Source of the DNA: Streptomyces sp. Je 1-79
Lineage (GTDB): Bacteria; Actinomycetota; Actinomycetes; Streptomycetales; Streptomycetaceae
Length of the DNA: 64,000 nucleotides
Assembly (NCBI RefSeq): GCF_025195125.1
Contig: NZ_JAMGSL010000009.1
Span: 129,091 to 193,090, forward strand
Reading direction: 5' to 3'
Positions within the stretch are counted from its first letter, which is position 1. Every line of letters starts with the position of its first letter. A model generated the notes under the pieces. It was not told the DNA's origin. It worked only from the letters and a program-made list of their open reading frames with translations, and made no database searches. The translations under genes were made by a program, and so were the position numbers. This document shows positions 8,016-15,336 of the stretch, one piece after another.

Positions 8016-9017
8016 GTGGAATTCACCGCAGGAGGTCGCCTTGAGGTGCGTATTACCCGTGCTGACGTGGGAAAACGTGTCTCAGTTCGGTATGTGACGG
8101 TCGGAGGCGACCCGGGCGGGAAGTTCACGGACGCGGTCGGCGTGCTCACATCATGGGACAGCGGTGTGCTCTTGATCACACGCCGGACCGGTGAAGCCGT
8201 CCGCATCGCGGAATCCGCGCTGGTCGCGGGCAAGGTCGTGCCCGCCGCCCCGGCCCGCAGGCGCGGCCCCGCGGCCTCCTTCGAGGAGCTGGCCCGGGCG
8301 ATGGCGCGCGGGTGGCAGCCGGTGGAGAGCGAGGCCCTGGGCGGGTGGACGCTGCGCGCGGCCGCCGGATTCACCCGGCGGGCCAATTCGGTGCTGCCGC
8401 TCGGCGACCCCGGGCTGCCGCTCGGCGAGGCGCTCGCGCGGGTGCGCGACTGGTACGCGGAGCGGGACCTCCCCGCCTACGTCCAGACGGCGACCGGCGC
8501 CGAGGGCACGCAGGAGCTCCTCTGCGCGGACCTCGAACGGCACGGCTGGCGGTCGGAGGTCACGGCGCAGGTACGGATCGGGGGGCTGGCACCGGTCGCG
8601 GACCTGGACGCGGACGTGTCGCGCGTCCGGCTCGCGCGGAGTGTGGACGAAGCGTGGCTACGTCGCTACAACCGGTCCGGTGTGGTCGGACCCCATGTGC
8701 TGACCGTCCTGTCCAACGGCCCGAGTGTGTGGTTCGCATCCGTACCGGGCACGGGAGACATACCGGCGGCGATCGGGCGGTGTGTGGTCGACGGCCGCTG
8801 GGCCGGATTCATGGCCGTGGAGGTCGACCCCGCGTACCGGCGGCAGGGGCTGGCCACGAGCGTCATGACGGCGCTCGCGCGGCGGGCCCTCGACGAGGGC
8901 GCGTCGGCGGCCTGGCTGCAGGTGGAGACCGAGAACGAGGCGGCACGGGCGCTGTACGAGGGGATGGGCTTCGCGGTCCATCACCACTATCACCACTATC
9001 GGGCGGCGGAGGCGTGA
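8016..9017 (+). CDS. Two-domain GNAT acetyltransferase
   Basis: The protein has 333 residues from the GTG at 8016. Residues 1-75 form a small beta-rich domain (GKRVSVRYVTVGG... GVLTSWDSGVLLITRR) that resembles an SH3-like barrel. Residues about 95-333 are a double GNAT-like region whose C-terminal half has the acetyl-CoA loop (AVEVDPAYRRQGLATSVM) and the LQVETENEAARALYEGMGF signature. The last residues are His/Tyr-rich (HHHYHHYRAAEA), which is unusual and may bind metal. The substrate is unknown. The stop overlaps the start of the SirB1-like gene by four bases, so the two are co-translated. Confidence 0.85.
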   Translation: MEFTAGGRLEVRITRADVGKRVSVRYVTVGGDPGGKFTDAVGVLTSWDSGVLLITRRTGEAVRIAESALVAGKVVPAAPARRRGPAASFEELARAMARGWQPVESEALGGWTLRAAAGFTRRANSVLPLGDPGLPLGEALARVRDWYAERDLPAYVQTATGAEGTQELLCADLERHGWRSEVTAQVRIGGLAPVADLDADVSRVRLARSVDEAWLRRYNRSGVVGPHVLTVLSNGPSVWFASVPGTGDIPAAIGRCVVDGRWAGFMAVEVDPAYRRQGLATSVMTALARRALDEGASAAWLQVETENEAARALYEGMGFAVHHHYHHYRAAEA

Positions 9018-9850
9018 GCGAGGTGACCGGCGTGACCGACTGGCGGCGGGAGTTCGCGGAGGAGGCCCGTTCGCGGCGCCCCGACCTCGCGCGGCTCTGC
9101 CTCCTGATCGGGGCGGTCGCGGACGACGCGGTGACACCGGCGGACCTGGACGCGGCGGAGATCGAGCTGGACCGGCTGGCCGGTGAGCTGCCGTACGGTC
9201 TGCGCGACCCGGACGACTGGGTGGCCGCGCTGGCCCGGCTGCTCGGCGGCCGGTATGACTTCCAGGGCGTCCCGGCCGACTACCAGCGGCTGGAGTCCTC
9301 GCTGCTGCACGAGGTCCTCGGGCGCAGGCGCGGCCTGCCGATCCTCCTCTCCGTGGTGTGGATGGAGGTCGCCCGCAGGGCGGGGGCGCCGGTGTACGGC
9401 CTCGGCCTGCCGGGGCACTTCGTGGTGGGCTTCGGCGACCCGTCGGCCCAGGTCTTCGCGGACCCCTTCGCGGGCGGCCGGCCGATGACGGGCATGGACG
9501 CGGAGCTGCTGGTCGCGGGTGCGACGGGCGGGCCCCTCGAACCGTCGATGCTGCGCCCGGCGGACCCGCTGGACATCGTCATGCGGATCCTGAACAACAT
9601 CCGCGCCTGGGCCTCACCCCGCCCGGAGTGCTCCAGTGTGGCGCTGTGGGCGGTGGAGCTGTCCCTGCTGCTCCCCTCCCACCCGGCCCGGCTGCGCTAC
9701 GAGCACGCGGAGCTGCTGGTGCAGCGGGGCGAGTTCCTGGCGGGGGCGGCGGAGATGGAGGCGTACGCCTCGGTGGTCGACGTGGTCGAACCGAGCGCGG
9801 CGGCCTCGATCCGCAACCGGGCACAGGCGGCACGGGCGCTGCTGAACTAG
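9014..9850 (+). CDS. SirB1/transglutaminase-like family protein
   Basis: The protein has 278 residues and starts at a GTG inside GTGA, overlapping the acetyltransferase stop. It belongs to the SirB1/TPR_9 family with a transglutaminase-like core. Seen are LLHEVLGRRRGLPILLSVVW, VYGLGLPGHFVVGF (the His region) and FADPFAGG, followed by a helical C-terminal half with a TPR-like LRYEHAELLVQRGEFLAGAA. The Cys that begins the classical triad is not evident at the usual place (RRRGLPILLS), as in many SirB1 proteins, so activity is uncertain. Confidence 0.8.
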   Translation: MSEVTGVTDWRREFAEEARSRRPDLARLCLLIGAVADDAVTPADLDAAEIELDRLAGELPYGLRDPDDWVAALARLLGGRYDFQGVPADYQRLESSLLHEVLGRRRGLPILLSVVWMEVARRAGAPVYGLGLPGHFVVGFGDPSAQVFADPFAGGRPMTGMDAELLVAGATGGPLEPSMLRPADPLDIVMRILNNIRAWASPRPECSSVALWAVELSLLLPSHPARLRYEHAELLVQRGEFLAGAAEMEAYASVVDVVEPSAAASIRNRAQAARALLN

Positions 9851-9947
9851 CCCGTGTCCTGTGCCCGGCGTGGCGGCCCGCCGGGGTCGGCCGCCGCGGC
9901 CCGTATTTCGCTGGACACCGCGTCGGGGCTACGGGACGCTGCCCGCG

Positions 9948-10457
9948 ATGACACGACGAACCGATACGCCTCCCTCCTGGGACGAGCGCACGCAGCTGTC
10001 CACCTTCCTCGACTACGCGCGCGACGCGGCACGGGCCAAGTGCGAGGGACTCTCCGAGGAGGACGCCCGCAAGGCGCCGCTCCCGACCTCGCCCCTGATG
10101 ACGATGTGCGGCCTGATCAGCCATCTCCGCTGGGTCGAGCACTACTGGTTCCGGGAGGTGTTCCTCGGCGAGGAGCCCTCGGGTCCCCTTCCGACCGAGG
10201 AGGACCCCGACCCGGAGATGCGCCAGGCGCTCGACATCCCGCTCTCCCGCCTTCTCCGGGAGTACGAGGAGCAGAGCGACCGGTTCCGCGTGCTGCTCTC
10301 CGAGCACGACCTGGACACCAGGGCGAGCCGCACCTTCAGGGACGGCCGCAACCCGGACCTCCGCTGGATCGTCCTCCACCTCATCGAGGAGACGTCCCGC
10401 CACAACGGCCACCTCGACATCGTGCGTGAGCTGCTCGACGGCCGGACGGGCGTCTGA
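9948..10457 (+). CDS. DinB-like (DUF664) family protein
   Basis: The protein has 169 residues from the ATG at 9948; the frame is open upstream but without a good start. It is predicted to be a four-helix bundle of the DinB/mycothiol-dependent enzyme superfamily. The putative metal-ligand histidines are in ISHLRWVEHYWF and in EETSRHNGHLDIVREL. Mycothiol is made in this organism (mshB is present), so a thiol-dependent transferase or maleylpyruvate-isomerase-like role is possible, but family members vary and no substrate can be named. Confidence 0.8.
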   Translation: MTRRTDTPPSWDERTQLSTFLDYARDAARAKCEGLSEEDARKAPLPTSPLMTMCGLISHLRWVEHYWFREVFLGEEPSGPLPTEEDPDPEMRQALDIPLSRLLREYEEQSDRFRVLLSEHDLDTRASRTFRDGRNPDLRWIVLHLIEETSRHNGHLDIVRELLDGRTGV

Positions 10458-10545
10458 CCGACGTCGGCCTCGGTGTCCCCGGCGCGGGGGGAGAGCGGCC
10501 GGGGCGCCACGGGCAGAACGCGTTGTGGAGCCCCGGGCGCCCGCA

Positions 10546-10551
10546 TAGGGT
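10546..10551 (+). promoter_or_regulatory. TAGGGT -10 element, probably leaderless
   Basis: TAGGGT ends seven bases before the ATG at 10559, and there is no ribosome site between. Confidence 0.45.
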
Positions 10552-10558
10552 CACCCGC

Positions 10559-10921
10559 ATGTCTGTACGTCTCCGTATGCGTCACGCACTGCCCGAAGCG
10601 ATGCGCGCCCGCGACAAGGCCGCGGTGAGCGCCCTGCGCTCGACGCTCGCCGCGCTGGACAACGCCGAGGCGGTCCCCGCGACCGAGGCCCAGCTCCGCG
10701 GCACGGCCCTTGAGGCGTCGCCCGCCGGTGTCGGCGCCACCGAAGCCGCACGCCGTGAGCTGAGCGAGCACACCGTGAGGGAAGTCGTACGCGCCGAGGC
10801 CGCCGAACGTCTGGAGGCCGCCGAGCAGTTGACCGCGCCCGCCCACGCCGACCGGGCTGCGCGGCTCCGCGAGGAGGCAGACGTACTGCTGCGCTTTCTC
10901 GACGGCCCCGAAAGCGCCTAG
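10559..10921 (+). CDS. GatB/YqeY-domain-like small protein
   Basis: The protein has 120 residues, all helical. The N-terminal part (RLRMRHALPEAMRARDKAAV plus SALRSTLAALDNAEAV) matches the start of YqeY proteins, which resemble the tRNA-binding tail of the amidotransferase subunit GatB. The later half (REVVRAEAAERLEAAEQL... REEADVLLRFL) fits too. It is shorter than Bacillus YqeY (about 148 residues). The role is unknown; a tRNA or RNA link is only inferred from the fold. Confidence 0.7.
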   Translation: MSVRLRMRHALPEAMRARDKAAVSALRSTLAALDNAEAVPATEAQLRGTALEASPAGVGATEAARRELSEHTVREVVRAEAAERLEAAEQLTAPAHADRAARLREEADVLLRFLDGPESA

Positions 10922-10990
10922 AAGCCCTCCTCGCGAGGACCGGCAGCCCTAGGATCTTGTGCATTCAGGGGAGATCCGAGGGGGCCCGGG

Positions 10991-12583
10991 ATGAGACCGC
11001 TCGACGCATCCATGCCGACGGAGGCCGGGCCGTACCGTCTGCTCACCGAGCTCGGCAGCGGCGGCATGGGGCGCGTGTTCCTGGGCGCCGCCCCTGACGG
11101 CCGTCTCGCGGCGGTGAAGCAGGTGCACCACCGGTTCGCCGCCGAGGACGGTTTCCGGAGCCGGTTCCGGCGCGAGGTCGCCGCCTCGCGCAAGGTCTCG
11201 GGCGCCTACACGGCCGCCGTGATGGACGCCGACGCGGACGCGGAGCTCCCCTGGCTGGCCTCGGTCTTCGTGGCCGGCCCCTCCCTGGGCGCGGCCGTGA
11301 CGGCCGCCGGTCCGCTGCCCGCCGAGACGGTACGCCGACTGGCGCTGGGTCTGGTGACGGCACTGGACGAGATCCACCGGGCGGACCTCATCCACCGCGA
11401 CCTCAAACCGGAGAACGTCCTGCTCGCCGAGGACGGCGTCCGCGTGATCGACTTCGGCATCGCCCGGGCGGCGGAGCCGGTGGGAGCGACGGCGCTGACC
11501 CAGACCGGCTGGGTGATCGGCTCGCCCCCGTTCATGTCGCCCGAGCAGGCGGAGAGCAAGGAACTCACCCCGGCCGGCGACGTGTTCTCGCTCGGCTCCG
11601 TCCTCACCTTCGCGGCGACCGGCCACGCGCCGTTCGCCGCCGGCTCGACGTTCAGCACGCTCTCCAACGTCGTCCACGCCGAGCCCGACCTCAGCGGGGT
11701 CCCGGACAGCCTGCGCACGGTGGTGGCCCGGTGCCTCGCCAAGGACCCGACGGCCCGCCCCACCCCGGCCGAACTCCGGGGCCTGCTGGGCCCGGTCACC
11801 CCCGCCACCCGCCCGTGGCCCCCGGCGGTCCACCGCCTGATCGCCGACCAGAGGGGCCGCCTGGACGTCCTGCTGGGTGGAGGTGACAACGAGGAACGCA
11901 CATCGGTGCCGCCACCCCGTGAGCCGGAGCCTCAGCCCGAGCCCGCCCATGCCGCCGAGACCGTGACGGCGACCGCTCAGGATCCCCCGCCCGCGCCCGC
12001 GCACTCCGCGAGAAGGGGCGGCAGGCTCGTCGCCCTGGTCACCGCGGGCGCGCTCGCCTTGGCAGGCGCCGGAGTCGGTACGTATCTGCTGCTCCGGGAA
12101 GGCAGCAATGGCCCACCCGACAAGTACACGAAGGCACCCCTCTGCGCGGACGCGGCCCCGGCTCTGCCGCTGCCGCCCCGGTACCCCCAGCGGGACAACC
12201 ACGTCTGGAACGACCCGGTCAGGGTGACCGACTGCCGCTGGTACGACGAGGACCCGGTGGCGAACTGGGCGGCCGCTCCGCACGCGATCGTCCGATGGAC
12301 CGTGCGGCACAGCGCGGGCGCGAACGAGAACGCGGCGACACGCCAGAACCGGGACTTCGACCGCGACGCGGCCCCACCCGGCCTCCGGGACACCACGCTC
12401 GACTTCGGTGACGAGGCCTACTGGGACCCGTCCAGCGAGGCCAGGGAGTGCTCGCTGAACGTCCGCGACGGCAACCTCGTGGTGTGGGTCTCACTCAGCG
12501 GCGAGCGGCACCCGGACGGCTCGTGCGAGTCCGAGGCGAGGGCGATCGCCAAGACCGCGGTGTCGGAGACGCCGACCGGATGA
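10991..12583 (+). CDS. Membrane Ser/Thr protein kinase (PknB-type)
   Basis: The protein has 530 residues. The kinase domain (residues 15-270) has the glycine loop LGSGGMGRVFLG, Lys43 in AVKQV, HRDLKPEN with Asp137, DFG at 154-156, and the activation/P+1 segment GSPPFMSPEQ. A Pro/Glu-rich linker (about 290-345) leads to one membrane helix (about 346-369, LVALVTAGALALAGAGVGTY). The outside domain of about 155 residues has four cysteines (APLCAD, TDCRWYDE, ARECSLN, GSCESE), probably two disulfides, and no PASTA repeats. It could sense an extracellular ligand; no partner is evident in the window. Confidence 0.92.
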   Translation: MRPLDASMPTEAGPYRLLTELGSGGMGRVFLGAAPDGRLAAVKQVHHRFAAEDGFRSRFRREVAASRKVSGAYTAAVMDADADAELPWLASVFVAGPSLGAAVTAAGPLPAETVRRLALGLVTALDEIHRADLIHRDLKPENVLLAEDGVRVIDFGIARAAEPVGATALTQTGWVIGSPPFMSPEQAESKELTPAGDVFSLGSVLTFAATGHAPFAAGSTFSTLSNVVHAEPDLSGVPDSLRTVVARCLAKDPTARPTPAELRGLLGPVTPATRPWPPAVHRLIADQRGRLDVLLGGGDNEERTSVPPPREPEPQPEPAHAAETVTATAQDPPPAPAHSARRGGRLVALVTAGALALAGAGVGTYLLLREGSNGPPDKYTKAPLCADAAPALPLPPRYPQRDNHVWNDPVRVTDCRWYDEDPVANWAAAPHAIVRWTVRHSAGANENAATRQNRDFDRDAAPPGLRDTTLDFGDEAYWDPSSEARECSLNVRDGNLVVWVSLSGERHPDGSCESEARAIAKTAVSETPTG

Positions 12584-12601
12584 CCCTGCGTCGCAGGCGG
12601 G

Positions 12602-12889
12602 TCAGCGAAGCCCTCCGCCCTTGACCGCGCCGACGAACGACGCCCAGGCGGGAGAGGGGAAGAGGAGGGCGGGCCCGGTGGGGTTCTTGCTGTCCCGGAC
12701 GGGGACGTGGGCGGGGCAGGCGGCGTCGTTGACTTCGAGGCATGCGCCGCTCTCGCCACCGCTGTAGGAGGACTTGCGCCAGGCGTCGCTGACTTCGAGG
12801 CACTCACCGCTGCTGCCGCCGCTGTAGGACGACTTCCGCCAGGCAGGGAGGACCGAGGCGTCAGGGATGCTTGTCGGTGCGTGCTGCAT
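12602..12889 (-). CDS. DUF397 protein with an internal tandem duplication
   Basis: The protein has 95 residues from an ATG with GGAGGAA upstream. DUF397 proteins are small partners of XRE/DUF5753 regulators in Streptomyces and usually contain the WRKSSYS...C.EV motif once. Here the motif occurs twice in a row (AWRKSSYSGGSSGECLEVSD and AWRKSSYSGGESGACLEVND), encoded by two 60-base units. The C-terminal half (VPVRDSKNPTGPALLFPSPA plus WASFVGAVKGG) is the normal DUF397 ending. The start overlaps the end of the DUF5753 gene by 29 bases, so the two are co-expressed. Confidence 0.85.
   Translation of the reverse strand: MQHAPTSIPDASVLPAWRKSSYSGGSSGECLEVSDAWRKSSYSGGESGACLEVNDAACPAHVPVRDSKNPTGPALLFPSPAWASFVGAVKGGGLR
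12723..12842. repeat. Two tandem 60-base units inside the DUF397 gene
   Basis: Units 12723-12782 and 12783-12842 differ at only a few bases and encode the duplicated 20-residue motif in frame. Confidence 0.85.
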
Positions 12890-13514
12890 GCTCGTATTCC
12901 TCCGCGACGGACCCGATCAGAGCAAGCGACTCGCGATGGGACAGCGCGTCGCCCAGGGCATGATCGTAGACCTCCTGACACTCCCGGACCACGGACGGAG
13001 TCTCCCAGACACGGCCGGACTTCAGGCCTTCGACGTACGCGATTGGGGGGAGGTCCAAGAACCACATCAGCGAGACGAAGCCCTCCAACATGGCATGCGC
13101 GCCGACCGTGAAGGGGAGGACGTGCACGCGGATACGGCGACTCTCCCCCAGCCTCGCGATGTGACGGAGCTGTTCGCACATCACCGCCGGGCCGCCTATG
13201 TGTTGCCTCAGGACGGCCTCGTCCAAGAGCACCCACACCACAGGCGAGTCGAAGTTCTCCAGGATGCGGGCCCGCTCCAGCCTTGTGACAAGGAGCTTGT
13301 CACGTGCGCTGTCGCTCTTCGGCGGATGGCCGGAACCGAGCACCGCCCGCGCGTACGCCTCCGTCTGGAGGATGCCCGGAACCAACTTCGGGGCGTACTC
13401 CCGAATCACGACAGCCTGGCCCTCGAACTCCAGCGCCTCCGCGAAGTGCTCCGCCACCGCCCTGCCGTCCAGCGTCGGCAGGAACCGTTCGAAGAAGCCC
13501 TCCGCATTCAGCAC
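12861..13514 (-). CDS. DUF5753 domain of a split XRE regulator
   Basis: The 217 residues from a GTG at 13514 match the C-terminal DUF5753 domain that follows the helix-turn-helix in Scr1-like Streptomyces regulators (EYAPKLVPGILQTEAYARAV, RILENFDSPVVWVLLDEAVL, IRVHVLPFTVGAH). The DNA-binding half is in another frame just upstream (13508-13699). Reading on beyond the GTG gives RLDQVLNAEGFF, the usual continuation of the HTH frame. One gene appears to have been split by a single-base change near 13520. If real, this half could still be made by reinitiation, because its GTG overlaps the end of the first ORF. Confidence 0.8.
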   Translation of the reverse strand: MLNAEGFFERFLPTLDGRAVAEHFAEALEFEGQAVVIREYAPKLVPGILQTEAYARAVLGSGHPPKSDSARDKLLVTRLERARILENFDSPVVWVLLDEAVLRQHIGGPAVMCEQLRHIARLGESRRIRVHVLPFTVGAHAMLEGFVSLMWFLDLPPIAYVEGLKSGRVWETPSVVRECQEVYDHALGDALSHRESLALIGSVAEEYEHAARTDKHP

Positions 13515-13699
13515 CTGGTCAAGCCGCGCGCGTCCGCCACGTCCGGCCGCCGGCGGCCCGCCTCCATGTGCGCCAGGTGCGTCCGCGAGATGATCGTCAG
13601 TTCGCTCAGGCGCTCCTGGGTGAGGCCCGCCGCTTCTCTTCGGCGTTTGAGCTCTTCACCGTATTTTCGGCGTGACTCCGGATTGTCCTCGATTGCCAT
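13508..13699 (-). pseudogene. N-terminal HTH (XRE) half of the split regulator
   Basis: The product has 63 residues from the ATG at 13699 (GGGGAG upstream). It contains a complete XRE helix-turn-helix (YGEELKRRREAAGLTQERLS, then ELTIISRTHLAHMEAGRRRP). It then runs out of the family pattern at VADARGLTRC and stops at 13508, overlapping the start of the DUF5753 ORF. Adding one base in the GCGCGCGG run would join the halves as ...VADAR-RLDQVLNAEGFF..., the normal arrangement. It may be a true frameshift, a sequencing error in a GC run, or a functional two-piece regulator. Confidence 0.7.
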
Positions 13700-13770
13700 G
13701 ACCAACTCCCCGACGTGCTGGTCGCGTTGTCACAAGCGAACCCCTGTCGAGCGTAACGTGATCCACGCCA

Positions 13771-13794
13771 CTGTGTGACTGGAACAACACACAG
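13771..13794. promoter_or_regulatory. Inverted repeat between divergent genes, possible operator
   Basis: CTGTGTG (13771-13777) and CACACAG (13788-13794) flank ten bases. They lie between the start of the XRE regulator and the plus-strand gene at 13815. The position suits an autoregulatory operator; this is inferred from position only. Confidence 0.4.
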
Positions 13795-13814
13795 AGCGAA
13801 AGGGCTCGCGAGCA

Positions 13815-14039
13815 ATGCAAACCCCCCACGGTCCCGGCGCCTTCGTCGCCCACACCGGAACCGACGTCTACGGACCCGGCAAGGTCATCGGCGTGGACGG
13901 GATCCACCGGCGCGTGCGGTTCACGCACTTCGTGGCCACGATCCGCGCCGACGACCTCCGGCCCGCCTCGCCCCGCGAGACGCGGGAGATCCAGGAGTGG
14001 CTGCGCGCGAAGCGGCAGCGGTACGGCGGCGAGTGGTGA
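13815..14039 (+). CDS. Small protein, possible KOW/DUF3553-like barrel
   Basis: The protein has 74 residues. The central part (GTDVYGPGKVIGVDGIHRRV, then RFTHFVATIRADDL) has the alternating pattern of a small beta-barrel, like proteins that begin 'G..V.H...G.G.V'. A basic helix follows (REIQEWLRAKRQRYGGEW). It has no cysteines and no signal peptide. The stop and the start of the next ORF overlap as TGATG, so the two form a coupled pair. I do not recognise the function. Confidence 0.6.
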   Translation: MQTPHGPGAFVAHTGTDVYGPGKVIGVDGIHRRVRFTHFVATIRADDLRPASPRETREIQEWLRAKRQRYGGEW

Positions 14040-14212
14040 TGCGGCTGCGCGTCTCGCGCGACGGTGGGCGGACCTGGTCCGCCACCAGGACATACACGCC
14101 CCGGCGGGGAGAGGTGCCGCTCGAATCGGTTCTGCGCTTCCCGCCCTGCCGGTGCCCCCGCTGCTTCGTCACATCGAGTGATCAGACGGACACGGGGTTT
14201 GCGGTACGGTGA
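14039..14212 (+). CDS. 57-residue protein with a CxCxxC motif, coupled to the upstream gene
   Basis: It begins at the ATG in TGATG directly at the stop of the 74-residue protein. The N-terminal half is basic and strand-rich (MRLRVSRDGGRTWSATRTYT) and reads like a BNR-type 'SxDGGxTW' hairpin. The C-terminal half holds FPPCRCPRCFVTSSDQTD, whose C-x-C-x-x-C could bind zinc. The stop overlaps the alternative GTG at 14209 of the next gene. It is short, so expression is not certain, but the tight coupling on both sides argues for a real gene. Confidence 0.5.
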   Translation: MRLRVSRDGGRTWSATRTYTPRRGEVPLESVLRFPPCRCPRCFVTSSDQTDTGFAVR

Positions 14213-14289
14213 GCACAAAAGCGGCCCCCGAGCTGGTTGCAGCCAGCACCGAGGGCCTTCACTTCGAGTGCCTCAGGAGAGCACCCGGA
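14205..14289 (+). promoter_or_regulatory. TACGGT -10 and structured leader of the winged-helix gene
   Basis: TACGGT (14205-14210) is followed by a leader with a compound hairpin. GGCCC (14223-14227) pairs with GGGCC (14253-14257), and GCTGG (14232-14236) pairs with CCAGC (14243-14247). Further on, GTGC (14268-14271) can pair with GCAC (14281-14284) and place the AGGAG ribosome site in the loop. From memory, similar GGCCCCC...GAGGGCC leaders recur before such genes in Streptomyces and its mobile elements. Confidence 0.5.
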
Positions 14290-15216
14290 ATGCTTCGTCA
14301 TGCTAACGCGCCCGCTGGGCGCTTCTCTCAGATCCCCCACGAGATCCTTCGTCACCCCGATCTCCATTCCGACGCCGTACGGCTCCTGTGCTGGCAGCTC
14401 TCCCTCCCCGACGGCGTCAACGAGTCGCTCTCCAAGACCGCCGAACGAGCGGGCATCCGCAAGGTCGCCTTTCTGCGCGCCAAGGGGCAGTTGAAGGTCG
14501 CCGGCTATCTGCACGAGTGGCGCGAGCAGGGGCCCAGAGGGTGGTGGGCCACCCGGCAGCTCGTCTCCAACGTGCCGCTGAGTGCCGCCGAGGCGGCCGC
14601 CCTGCGGTCCGGGCCTCCGACGGACACCCGTCCGGCCGCCGGTGAGCCGACCGGTCGGGCCGTCGGCCGTCATCCAGACGCGACATGCGGGGAGAACACC
14701 TCCAACCCTCCCCCGCCCGGGGGCCGTGAGGCCGATCCCGGCGTCTTCGACGCTCCCGGACCCGCCGACGACCTCGACGTTCCCGAGGCCCGGCGCCTCG
14801 TGGACGGCCTGCTCGCCCTCGACCCCCGGCTGCGCGTGCCGCGCGCCATGCTCCCCGAGTTGGCGCGCCTCGCGGCCCGTTGGCTGGAGGCGGGGCACAT
14901 GGCCGAAGCCGTACGGGACTCCATCGCCCGTTGCCTGCCGGGCCGGGGCAGTCCCATCCACCGCCCGGGCGGCCTGCTGCGGTACATCCTCCGCGAGGTA
15001 CCTCCGGTCGCCCCGCCGCCCCCACCGCCCCGGGTCGCCAACCTCCGCGAGTGCGAGAGCGGGCGACACGTACAGCCGTATCTCTTCCGGCCGTCGGCCG
15101 ACGAGGACGTCTGCGGGCCCTGCGGCCGCAGTGAACCGACGAGCCCGCTGGAGTGCCCTTCCCCCGCCACCGTCGGCCCGGCCCTGGCCCGCGCCGCCCT
15201 CCGGGACGGTCTCTAA
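14290..15216 (+). CDS. Winged-helix, replication-initiator-like protein
   Basis: The protein has 308 residues from the ATG at 14290, which follows AGGAG; a GTG at 14209 is possible but would translate the leader hairpin. Residues 10-90 form a winged-helix domain (RFSQIPHEILRHPDLHSDAV, RLLCWQLSLPDGVNESLSKT, KGQLKVAGYLHEWREQGPRG) like those found in plasmid- or phage-type initiators of actinobacteria. A Pro-rich linker follows, then a helical domain (about 180-260), and then Cys-x(n)-Cys-Gly-x-Cys-Gly near the end (CESGRH...VCGPCGR), possibly zinc-binding. Chromosomal copies are common in Streptomyces; the function is not known. Confidence 0.65.
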   Translation: MLRHANAPAGRFSQIPHEILRHPDLHSDAVRLLCWQLSLPDGVNESLSKTAERAGIRKVAFLRAKGQLKVAGYLHEWREQGPRGWWATRQLVSNVPLSAAEAAALRSGPPTDTRPAAGEPTGRAVGRHPDATCGENTSNPPPPGGREADPGVFDAPGPADDLDVPEARRLVDGLLALDPRLRVPRAMLPELARLAARWLEAGHMAEAVRDSIARCLPGRGSPIHRPGGLLRYILREVPPVAPPPPPPRVANLRECESGRHVQPYLFRPSADEDVCGPCGRSEPTSPLECPSPATVGPALARAALRDGL

Positions 15217-15336
15217 CGCGCTACCCGGTAGGTGTCTGTACAGCTCGGAGCCGCTGTTCTCCGGCCCGTCTTCACCGGTTCACTCCCGACTGCTGCGATG
15301 CACGCGCCATCGAAAGCGCTTGATCGAGGAGGGCGA

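Noticed and set aside
12602..15216. Integrated mobile element
   Set aside because: An initiator-like gene is present but no integrase, excisionase, transfer gene, tRNA or attachment repeat was found.
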